Source of the DNA: Pseudomonadota bacterium
GTDB lineage: Bacteria; Pseudomonadota; Alphaproteobacteria; Caulobacterales; Caulobacteraceae
NCBI GenBank assembly: GCA_023433585.1
Contig: JAEZCL010000310.1
Location: 1 to 21,222 of the forward strand
Reading direction: 5' to 3'
Length of the DNA: 21,222 nucleotides
Position 1 is the first letter of the stretch. Each line of letters opens with the position of its first letter. The position numbers and the translations under genes were made by a program. Positions 1 to 7,263 of the stretch are shown piece after piece. Below the pieces are notes generated by a model. It did no database searches, was not told where the DNA came from, and saw only the letters and a program-made list of their open reading frames with translations.

Positions 1-559
1 CCCCGCCGCCCTGCCGCCGGGCGGCCCAGGCCAGGTTGAACACCCGCCGCGACAGGATCTCCGGCGCCCACGAGAACGGCGACCAGTGCGAGAACACCGC
101 ATGCCAGCCCAGGGTCAGCCGCAGGGCCTCGCGCGCGCCCTTCTCCCCAGCCAGCATCAGCGACGGCAGCCAGGCGAATTCGTGCAGAGCGACGGCGAAG
201 GCGCGGCTGGGACTGGGCCGGTTCCAAGGGTCTTCGGGGCCCTGCGCCTCCAGCGTCGCGCCCGCCAGCATGAACCGCCCGCCCAGGATCGCGCGGCCCA
301 CCGCCGGATCGCAGGGTCGGAAATCGCGCGGCGTGGCGGCGAAGCCCTCCGCGCGCGGCCATTTCAGGGTCTGGTGATAGCCCGGCAGGCCGTACAGCTC
401 GATGAACGCCTGGCGGGTGGCGAGCCGCCCGGCGATGGCGGGAATCAGCCGCCAGCTTCCCGGGGCCGACGCCGGGGCGGGCCCCGCCGGCGCCGCCTTG
501 CGCGCGACGGGGCGCGGCGGGCGCGAGGGATCGGCGAAGGGTCCTGAGGGCAATTTCAC
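1..559 (-). CDS. Heparinase II/III-like protein, N-terminal part (runs off left edge)
   Basis: An open frame on the minus strand runs from a GTG at 559-557 to the window edge (186 codons, no stop). It begins MKLPSGPFADPSRPP and contains WRLIPAIAGRL, FMLAGATLEAQ, PWNRPSPSRAFAVALHEFAW and HWSPFSWAPEILSRRVFNLA. These resemble the helical N-terminal part of alphaproteobacterial heparinase II/III-family proteins, which are putative polysaccharide lyases; the catalytic part would lie outside the window. The GTG overlaps the rpe stop codon (GTGA), so the two genes are probably co-transcribed and translationally coupled. The first 30 or so residues are rich in Pro, Ala and Arg and show no clear signal peptide. 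An in-frame ATG exists further in, but the overlap favours the GTG. The family call comes from recognised motifs only; substrate unknown. Confidence 0.7.
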   Translation of the reverse strand, partial: MKLPSGPFADPSRPPRPVARKAAPAGPAPASAPGSWRLIPAIAGRLATRQAFIELYGLPGYHQTLKWPRAEGFAATPRDFRPCDPAVGRAILGGRFMLAGATLEAQGPEDPWNRPSPSRAFAVALHEFAWLPSLMLAGEKGAREALRLTLGWHAVFSHWSPFSWAPEILSRRVFNLAWAARRQGGG

Positions 560-1221
560 GCCGCGGCCTTCAGCGCCTTTATGTTGTCGGCGTATGCGCC
601 CGGCCCGCCCCTGAACACCGACGATCCGGCCACCAGCGCATCGGCCCCGGCGGCCACGCAGGCGCCCGCGTTGGCCGGCACGACCCCGCCGTCCACCTGC
701 AGGTGCGCCGGGCTGCCCGCCCGGTCCAGGACGGTGCGGGCGCGCTCGATCTTGCGAAGGGCGCTGTCGATGAATTTCTGGCCGCCGAAGCCCGGATTGA
801 CCGACATGATGAGCACCAGGTCGACCAGGTCCACGACCTCCTCGAGGATGCTCAGCGGCGTGGCTGGATTGAACACCAGCCCCGCCTTGGCCCCCAGCGC
901 CCGGATCGCGCCCAGGGTCCGGTGCAGGTGCGGCCCGCTTTCGGGATGGACGCTCAGGATGTCGGCGCCCGCCTCGCGGTAGGCCTCCAGCCACGGATCG
1001 ACGGGCGCGACCATCAGGTGCACGTCGAACGGCAGGGTGGAATGGGGCCGCAGGGCCTTCACCACCGCCGGGCCGATGGTCAGGTTCGGCACGAAATGGC
1101 CGTCCATCACATCCACATGCACCCAGTCGGCGCCCGCCGCCTCGATGGCGGCTGCTTCCTCGCCCAGCTTCGCGAAATCGCTGGCCAGGATCGACGGACA
1201 GATCAGAGGGATTCTCGCCAT
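556..1221 (-). CDS. rpe: Ribulose-phosphate 3-epimerase
   Basis: Interconverts D-ribulose 5-phosphate and D-xylulose 5-phosphate in the cytosolic pentose phosphate pathway. The 221-residue protein is a full-length TIM barrel. Seen in it are the N-terminal IPLICPSILASDFAKLGEE, the metal-binding strand WVHVDVMDGHFVPNLTIGP (residues about 34-52), FDVHLMV, LIMSVNPGFGGQKFI with its phosphate-binding glycines, LQVDGGV, and the C-terminal ADALVAGSSVFRG. All catalytic signatures (the two Asp and the His of the barrel) are visible. The frame stays open 40 codons upstream, but homology begins at MARIPLICPS, so the ATG at 1221 is used; a clear ribosome binding site is not obvious. Its stop overlaps the start of the downstream heparinase-like gene. 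Upstream, 67 bp separate it from the ParE-type toxin gene. Confidence 0.95.
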   Translation of the reverse strand: MARIPLICPSILASDFAKLGEEAAAIEAAGADWVHVDVMDGHFVPNLTIGPAVVKALRPHSTLPFDVHLMVAPVDPWLEAYREAGADILSVHPESGPHLHRTLGAIRALGAKAGLVFNPATPLSILEEVVDLVDLVLIMSVNPGFGGQKFIDSALRKIERARTVLDRAGSPAHLQVDGGVVPANAGACVAAGADALVAGSSVFRGGPGAYADNIKALKAAA

Positions 1222-1288
1222 GCCCCGACTTACGGCGGGCGGGCATGAGGGGCAAGCGGGGAAGGCGCCGGGACAGGTGTTCGGCGGA

Positions 1289-1588
1289 TCAGTCTTGCGG
1301 GAAAAGCAGCGCCTCATAGTCCCGCGCGCCGTGCAGGACATGGAGAATCGTGATCCGCGCAGCCTCCACGCGATAGAAGATCAGATAGGCGCCATGAACC
1401 CGTCGGCGCACCCCCAGATGCTCGTATCTCGGCACAAGCGGGCTGCCCCTGGGGGCGGCGCCGATGGCCCGGGCGGATGCGATCAGTTCCTTGATGAAGC
1501 CGCGAGCCCGGGTCGGATTGTCCTGAGCGATGTGGTCACCGATGGCCTCCAGGTCCGCGCGCGCGGCCTCGGTGAGGACAACCTTCAC
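1289..1588 (-). CDS. parE: ParE/RelE-superfamily toxin of a type II toxin-antitoxin pair
   Basis: A 99-residue protein beginning MKVVLTEAARADLEAIGDHI and carrying RGFIKELIASARAIGAAP, PLVPRYEHLGVRRRVHGAYL, IFYRVEAARITILHVLHGARDYEALLF. This is the ParE layout: an N-terminal strand and helix with LTxxARxDLEAI, a central basic strand, and a C-terminal ILHVLHGARDY motif. ParE toxins act on DNA gyrase, while RelE relatives cut mRNA on the ribosome; the basic LGVRRRVHGAYLIFYRV segment and the HGARD end fit ParE better. The start ATG overlaps the antitoxin stop by 4 bp (ATGA), the usual antitoxin-first order with translational coupling. The target is inferred, not shown. Confidence 0.88.
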   Translation of the reverse strand: MKVVLTEAARADLEAIGDHIAQDNPTRARGFIKELIASARAIGAAPRGSPLVPRYEHLGVRRRVHGAYLIFYRVEAARITILHVLHGARDYEALLFPQD

Positions 1589-1851
1589 GGCTTGCCGCCG
1601 GCCTGATCCATAGGTGTGTATCGGGCGTCCAGAGCGTCTTCAGTCGTCTCCAGATCATGGACCCGGCCCGCGTCGGCGTCCGCCAGTCCGCGACGGATCG
1701 AGGCGTCCAGCGCCGCGAGGCGGACTTCCCGCTCGTGGATCAGGCGCACGCCCTCGCGCATGACTTCGCTGCGGGAATTGAAGCGCCCGGACTGAACGAG
1801 ATCGGCGACAAAGCCCTCAAGCCGGGCTCCAAGATTGACGCTGCTGGCCAT
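1585..1851 (-). CDS. parD: ParD-type antitoxin (ribbon-helix-helix)
   Basis: An 88-residue protein starting MASSVNLGARLEGFVADLVQ and continuing SGRFNSRSEVMREGVRLIHE, the ribbon-helix-helix DNA-binding half typical of ParD/CopG antitoxins. The acidic C-terminal tail (LADADAGRVHDLETTEDALD) would wrap the toxin. It neutralises the adjacent ParE-type toxin and represses its own promoter as a complex; this is family knowledge. The frame is open upstream to about 1899, but the ATG at 1851 is chosen because it is preceded by a strong ribosome binding site (GGAGG, 6 bp before the start) and homology begins there. Its stop overlaps the toxin start. Two imperfect CCAGnnTGG elements lie immediately upstream. 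Confidence 0.9.
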   Translation of the reverse strand: MASSVNLGARLEGFVADLVQSGRFNSRSEVMREGVRLIHEREVRLAALDASIRRGLADADAGRVHDLETTEDALDARYTPMDQAGGKP

Positions 1852-1860
1852 GACTTGCCT

Positions 1861-1882
1861 CCAGTCTGGGCATCCAGAGTGG
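1861..1882. promoter_or_regulatory. Candidate antitoxin operator: two CCAGnnTGG-like elements
   Basis: CCAGTCTGG (1861-1869) and CCAGAGTGG (1874-1882) are two near-palindromic copies whose centres are 13 bp apart, lying just upstream of and partly overlapping the parD ribosome binding site. Tandem short operators next to the antitoxin start are typical for autorepressed ribbon-helix-helix antitoxins. Binding is inferred from position and symmetry only. Confidence 0.3.
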
Positions 1883-1917
1883 ATAACAGTTAGCAACACG
1901 ACGCCTGTTTCGCCAGC

Positions 1918-1957
1918 CTTCCAGCGACCAGTCTTCCAGCGACCAGTCTTCCAGCGA
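1918..1957. repeat. 15-bp tandem repeat, about 2.7 copies
   Basis: The unit cttccagcgaccagt occurs twice without mismatch (1918-1932, 1933-1947), followed by its first ten bases (1948-1957). It sits between the parD promoter side and the groEL terminator and codes for nothing convincing. Copy number could vary between strains. Confidence 0.8.
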
Positions 1958-1988
1958 AAAGGGCGGGCCCATCGCTGGACCCGCCCTT
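1957..1988 (-). terminator. Rho-independent terminator after groEL
   Basis: On the minus strand, AAGGGCGGG pairs perfectly with CCCGCCCTT (1980-1988 with 1959-1967; 9-bp stem, 12-nt loop), and the T run of the descending arm continues two bases past the stem. It lies 26 bp after the groEL stop codon, so it most likely ends the groESL transcript and separates it from the toxin-antitoxin pair. Confidence 0.7.
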
Positions 1989-2014
1989 CCGTGGTTTGGC
2001 GATGGAGGCCGGAC

Positions 2015-3661
<1,647 letters not shown>

Positions 3662-3681
3662 CGGGCTGCTCCTTTGAAGAA

Positions 3682-3776
3682 GTGATTGGTGATTGGTGAT
3701 TAGTGATTGTCGGGATCAGCGGCGGCGTCTGACCGGCCTCGGTCGCGCTCGCCACTAATCACTACCCACTAATCAC
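3682..3776. repeat. Heptamer tandem arrays in inverted orientation between groES and groEL
   Basis: Four tandem copies of GTGATTR (3682-3709: gtgattg, gtgattg, gtgatta, gtgattg) face three copies of CACTANN plus a partial one (3753-3776: cactaat, cactacc, cactaat, cac) across 43 bp. The arms are largely complementary, so the groES-groEL mRNA could form a long imperfect stem just before the groEL ribosome binding site. Function is unknown; processing, mRNA stability or tuning of groEL relative to groES are possible. Confidence 0.75.
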
Positions 3777-4064
3777 TCAGCTCAGGACGCCCAGGACGTC
3801 GGATTCCTTCATGATGATGAGGTCGTCGCCGTCGATCTTGACCTCGGTGCCCGACCACTTGCCGAACAGGATGCGGTCGCCGGCCTTCAGTTCCGGGGCG
3901 ATGTGCTTGCCGTCTTCGTCGCGGGCGCCGGGACCGACGGAGACGACTTCGCCTTCCTGGGGCTTTTCCTTGGCGGTGTCGGGGATGATGATCCCGCCCT
4001 TGGTCTTGGATTCTTCTTCCACGCGCTTGACCAGCACGCGGTCGCCGAGAGGACGAAACGCCAT
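3777..4064 (-). CDS. groES: Co-chaperonin GroES (10 kDa)
   Basis: Heptameric lid of the GroEL chamber. The 95-residue protein has the normal length and the family order: FRPLGDRVLVKRVEEESKTK, the mobile loop KGGIIIPDTAKEKP that contacts GroEL, EGEVVSVGPG, GDRILFGKWSGTEVKIDG and the C-terminal LIIMKESDVLGVLS. The ATG at 4064 has AGGGAG upstream at usable spacing. First gene of the groES-groEL operon; promoter and CIRCE operator lie 51 to 115 bp upstream. Confidence 0.97.
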   Translation of the reverse strand: MAFRPLGDRVLVKRVEEESKTKGGIIIPDTAKEKPQEGEVVSVGPGARDEDGKHIAPELKAGDRILFGKWSGTEVKIDGDDLIIMKESDVLGVLS

Positions 4065-4114
4065 CTGTATGATCTCCCTGAAGGATCGAGTTTCCTGAAC
4101 CCGGGCCCCGGCTG

Positions 4115-4141
4115 TTAGCAGCCGCCATGCCCGAGTGCTAA
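4115..4141. promoter_or_regulatory. CIRCE operator (HrcA-binding site)
   Basis: The sequence fits TTAGCACTC-N9-GAGTGCTAA: the right arm GAGTGCTAA (4133-4141) is perfect, the spacer is exactly 9 bp, and the left arm TTAGCAGCC (4115-4123) matches 7 of 9. In alphaproteobacteria HrcA binds CIRCE and represses groESL in the absence of stress. It lies a few bases past the expected transcription start of the groES promoter, its usual place. Confidence 0.92.
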
Positions 4142-4150
4142 TGCAGTCGG

Positions 4151-4179
4151 CAGATAGGCTGGGGGCCCATGAGGGTCAA
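4151..4179 (-). promoter_or_regulatory. groESL promoter (housekeeping-type, possibly overlapping a heat-shock promoter)
   Basis: On the minus strand TTGACC (4179-4174), a 17-bp spacer and TATCTG (4156-4151) form a plausible -35/-10 pair, placing the start near 4144, right at the CIRCE. The same stretch holds CTTGACC followed by a CCCCCAGCCTAT block, loosely like a sigma-32 promoter (CTTGAAA / CCCCATNT). Dual heat-shock plus CIRCE control is known for Caulobacter groESL; here it is inferred from motif match. Confidence 0.6.
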
Positions 4180-4200
4180 GGGCTGGACCTCGGGGAATCG

Positions 4201-5655
4201 TTAGTCTGTCGGCGAATGGGCCACAATCCACCCGGCGCGGACCTGGAGAGCGAACAGCGCCTGGGTCCGGCGCAGGGCGCCGGCCCGTCGTTCGGTCCCG
4301 GTCCCGATGCGCTCGAACAGGGCGGCCTGGGCCTCGGCCAGACGTCCTAGCGCTTCGGCCGCCCGGCCGTCGTCCAGCAGGAAATCGGCCACCGCCACGG
4401 TCTGGCGCATGGTTTCGGGATGACCCGGAGCCAGGCGGGCGCGCGCAATGGTCAGAGTCCGGTCATAGACCGCTTCCGCCTCGGCCTTGCGGTCCAGCTC
4501 CGCCAGGGTCAGGGCGTAGCCGTCCAGGGTGACGAGGATGTCCGGGCTGTCGGCGCCCACAGCGGGCTCAAGCGCCGCCAGGGCCTGGACGAACAGGGGC
4601 TCGGCCTCCGCGTGCCTGTCCTGGTCCACCAGGATCAGCGCCAGGTTGGCGTAGGCGATGCCGGTGAACGGATGCTCGGGTCCCGCGACCTCGACCAGCA
4701 GGTCCACCGCGCGGCGGAAGATCGGATCCGCCTCGGGCGAGCGGTCGGTCATGCGCAGGTGCCAGCCCAGGTTGGTCAGGCACTGGGCCAGCAGTTCATC
4801 GTCGCCGGACGCCTCGGCGATGCGCACCGCGCGGCGATAGACCGGCTCGGCGGCGTGTTCGCGCCCGCGTCGGCGCATGATGTTGCCCAGGTTGGACAGG
4901 GCGATGGCCACGCGCGGGTCATCGGACCCCAGCGCGGCCTCATAGAGCGCCAGGGCGTCGCGGTAGGCCCGGTCCGCCTCGTCGAAACGGCCCTGCGCCT
5001 GCAGGCTGACGGCCACCTGGTTGAGGGTGTCGGCGATCAGGCCCTGCTGGTCCGGGATGTGTTCGCGGCGCAGCGCCAGGCTGGCGCGCGCGGCGGACTC
5101 GGCCGCTTCGGAGCGGCCCAGGAAATCCAGCGTCCGCGCCCGATCATACAACAGCGCGGCCCGCCCGGCCCCGTCCAGCCCCTCACCGCCCAGCGCCTCG
5201 GCCCGCTCCAGCAGGACCAGCGCCTCTTCATACCGCCCCTGATTGGTGCGGATGCGCGACATCGAGGCGGTGGCCCGTCCCGCCGCCGCCGCACCCTCGG
5301 CCCCCATGGAGGCCAGCAGATCCGCGCCGCTTTCCAGCACCGCATAGGCGCCGTCCGAATTCCCCAGCGCCAGGTGCGAACGCGCCGCGTCGGTGAAAGC
5401 CTCGGCCGCCTCGGCCGAAGCCCCGGTCTCGACCAGAACCCGCCCAGCCGTCTCGAAGTCCCGCGCGGCGGCGGCATGGTCACCCGCGTCACGGCTGTCG
5501 CGCGCGGCGCGGAGCAAGATGTCGGGATCAGCCGAAATGGACGCACGGACGACGGCGACAGACTGGACCTGGGCCTGAACGGCTTCGCCCGAACCCGCGG
5601 CGACGGCGGCGCCGAGCGCCAGGACCGAAAGTCCAGTTCGTAAGTCCAGCGTCAT
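4201..5655 (-). CDS. Secreted or periplasmic tetratricopeptide-repeat protein
   Basis: A 484-residue protein starting MTLDLRTGLSVLALGAAVAA, a signal peptide with likely cleavage after VQAQ. The rest is made of TPR helical repeats from about residue 40: ARDSRDAGDHAAAARDFETA, RIRTNQGRYEEALVLLERAE, then 42-residue kinesin-light-chain-like repeats (VAVSLQAQGRFDEADRAYRD, LSNLGNIMRRRGREHAAEPV, LTNLGWHLRMTDRSPEADPI, YANLALILVDQDRHAEAEPL, LDGYALTLAELDRKAEAEAV). TPR arrays are protein-interaction scaffolds; no catalytic domain is visible, so the role is unknown. The frame also allows a GTG start 5 codons upstream (5670). Its stop lies only about 20 bp before the groES -35 box on the same strand, so read-through into groESL is possible. 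It is divergent from the lone subunit-like gene at 5901. Confidence 0.82.
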   Translation of the reverse strand: MTLDLRTGLSVLALGAAVAAGSGEAVQAQVQSVAVVRASISADPDILLRAARDSRDAGDHAAAARDFETAGRVLVETGASAEAAEAFTDAARSHLALGNSDGAYAVLESGADLLASMGAEGAAAAGRATASMSRIRTNQGRYEEALVLLERAEALGGEGLDGAGRAALLYDRARTLDFLGRSEAAESAARASLALRREHIPDQQGLIADTLNQVAVSLQAQGRFDEADRAYRDALALYEAALGSDDPRVAIALSNLGNIMRRRGREHAAEPVYRRAVRIAEASGDDELLAQCLTNLGWHLRMTDRSPEADPIFRRAVDLLVEVAGPEHPFTGIAYANLALILVDQDRHAEAEPLFVQALAALEPAVGADSPDILVTLDGYALTLAELDRKAEAEAVYDRTLTIARARLAPGHPETMRQTVAVADFLLDDGRAAEALGRLAEAQAALFERIGTGTERRAGALRRTQALFALQVRAGWIVAHSPTD

Positions 5656-5900
5656 GGGCGCCCCGTTCACCCGGACAGGTTACGGCCTCGGGACGCATTT
5701 GAGAATGCTTCATCCGGGCGCCCCGCGCCGGGGCGGGCCGTGAAATATTCGGTTAACTATACATATGATGAATGAAGAATTAGTGGTTAATCATCAATAA
5801 ATATTGTCTTTACTTGGCGGAAAGCATGCTCAATCCGATTGATTTAACAATATTCGCCTAGCTTCGAACGATAGCAAGAGACAGCATTGGGGTGTCCGCC
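5656..5900. promoter_or_regulatory. AT-rich divergent intergenic region
   Basis: The 245 bp between the divergent TPR gene and the subunit-like gene hold a GC-rich hairpin (CGCCCC/GGGGCG, 5719-5735) on the TPR side and then a sharply AT-rich stretch (about 5741-5855) unlike the rest of the window. In it are TTAAC (5753-5757), the palindrome CAATCCGATTG (5831-5841), and AATATTG (5800-5806) facing CAATATT (5848-5854). No confident -35/-10 pair could be fixed. It probably carries the promoter of the 5901 gene and binding sites for a regulator or nucleoid protein. Confidence 0.45.
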
Positions 5901-6329
5901 ATGTTCTCGTTCAAGCGTCTGGCCGTCGGCGCGACGGTCCTGGTTCTGGCCGCCGCGCCCGTGCAGGCCTCCAACCACGCCCGCAGCGCCAGCCTCACGA
6001 TCAATCTGCGCGCCTATGTGCCGGTTCTGTGCCGGGTGCAGCTGAACCTGGCCTATGCCTCGCCCGACGAAAATGGGGTGGCGGAGCTCGGCGACGCCAC
6101 GGAATTCTGCAACTCGCCGCGCGGCTACAAGGTCTATCTCGAGCATCCGGCGGGTCTGGAAGACGCGGCGGTGATCGTCGGCGGGGTGCGCACGCCCCTG
6201 TCGCCCGACGGCGCCACCGTCCTGACCGACGCCAACGGCCCGAACCTGCGCCGTCTCAACCTGGCGATGGACCTGGGCGAAGACCCGACCAAGTTCACCT
6301 CGGTCGGCGTCCGCATCGAGGCGAAATAG
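5901..6329 (+). CDS. Small secreted pilin-like protein, convergent with the adhesin gene
   Basis: A 142-residue protein with a signal peptide (MFSFKRLAVGATVLVLAAAP, cleavage near VQA/S). After it comes an alternating hydrophobic strand ASLTINLRAYVPVLC (first Cys at 44) and EFCNSPRGYKVYLEHP (second Cys at 70), the same two-Cys layout as the fourteen subunits of the neighbouring operon, most like S9 in Cys spacing. It lacks their C-terminal A-G-x-Y strand and ends KFTSVGVRIEAK instead. A GTG three codons upstream (5892) is an alternative start. It is the only convincing plus-strand gene in the window and ends 3 bp from the end of the adhesin gene, so it is probably expressed separately. Role inferred: accessory or alternative pilus subunit. 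Homology to SCPU pilins is a pattern match only. Confidence 0.72.
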   Translation: MFSFKRLAVGATVLVLAAAPVQASNHARSASLTINLRAYVPVLCRVQLNLAYASPDENGVAELGDATEFCNSPRGYKVYLEHPAGLEDAAVIVGGVRTPLSPDGATVLTDANGPNLRRLNLAMDLGEDPTKFTSVGVRIEAK

Positions 6330-6332
6330 GCG

Positions 6333-7262
6333 TCAGTTCGCCGGGGTCAGGGTCAGAAGCAGCGTGTCGGCATAGGAGCCGGCGCGCTTGTCCTCAACCG
6401 GTTCGACCTCCACGTCCAGCGACAGGAGCCGCCCGGTCAGGCCCGCACGATCAAAGGGCAGAACCGCTCCCGACAGCGCCAGGGCCCGACCATCGATCCA
6501 GGCCTGATAGCTGATCTGGTCGGCGGCGTCGGCGTTCGGCCCTGCGGAATCCCGCAGCAGGGCGCCGCCGTTCACGCTGCGCGCCGTCACCTCGAACGGA
6601 CCGGTGCTGCGCACCGAGACCTGCAGCCGACGCGACAGCATGGCGAAGTCAAGGAAATCGATCTCACCGGACGCCGAGGCGCCGGCGATGTTGGCGCTGA
6701 TCACATTGGGAACGACGACGGTCGTCAGGACCACTCCGGCCGCTTCATAGGGCGCCGGGTTATCGGCGTCGCACCAGTAGCGCACGGTGAACCCTTCCCG
6801 ATACGCACCCGCAGCCAGATCCTCGCGCAGATCCGTCAGGCGCAGGAACAGCTCGGCCTGAGCCGAGACATGATCGGCCTCCATGGTCACGCGCCCGGCC
6901 CGCAGGGGCGTGAAGCCCTCGTTGCGTGCGACCGTGATCTCCCGGTTGGTGTCGCGCGACTGGAACTCGATGGCCGGGCCCGTCGATGCTCCAACGCGGG
7001 CCCTCAGGACCGAATCCTCGTCCACGATCTGGTAGTGAACGATCAAGGGCTCGCCCTGCGCCGTCGCACGATTGAAGGTCAGACTGAAGGGCTGCAACAG
7101 TTGTCCCGGCGCGCCCACGGCCAGCGGATCGAGGCGGACCTCGTTGACGACGGCAGGCTGAATCGTGACGCAGGACGCCTGGACGGCGCCGGCCCAGACC
7201 AGGGCGGCGGCTGAGCCCATCAGAGCGACGGTCGCTTTGCGCATGATCTTGCTCGCTTTCAT
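6333..7262 (-). CDS. Two-domain tip-adhesin-like protein of the pilus
   Basis: A 309-residue secreted protein, last gene of the operon. Signal peptide to about VQA/S (residue 29), then the mature chain starts at once with Cys31 (CVTIQPAVVNEVRL), without the donor strand seen in the other subunits; this fits a protein at the pilus tip. The N-terminal domain (about 31-175) has a second Cys in FTVRYWCDADNPAP. The C-terminal domain (about 180-309) runs from VVLTTVVVPNVISANIAG through LQVSVRSTGPFEVTARSVNG to RAGSYADTLLLTLTPAN, the typical SCPU C-terminal strand, yet it has no Cys. Position and layout correspond to CsuE. It starts 1 bp after the usher stop. Ligand unknown. An in-frame Met at residue 7 is an alternative start. 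Confidence 0.82.
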   Translation of the reverse strand: MKASKIMRKATVALMGSAAALVWAGAVQASCVTIQPAVVNEVRLDPLAVGAPGQLLQPFSLTFNRATAQGEPLIVHYQIVDEDSVLRARVGASTGPAIEFQSRDTNREITVARNEGFTPLRAGRVTMEADHVSAQAELFLRLTDLREDLAAGAYREGFTVRYWCDADNPAPYEAAGVVLTTVVVPNVISANIAGASASGEIDFLDFAMLSRRLQVSVRSTGPFEVTARSVNGGALLRDSAGPNADAADQISYQAWIDGRALALSGAVLPFDRAGLTGRLLSLDVEVEPVEDKRAGSYADTLLLTLTPAN

Positions 7263-7263
7263 T

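Noticed and set aside
4420..5643. A 407-residue open frame on the plus strand
   Set aside because: Antisense to the TPR gene; low-complexity Gln/Arg/Gly composition produced by the TPR codons read backwards.
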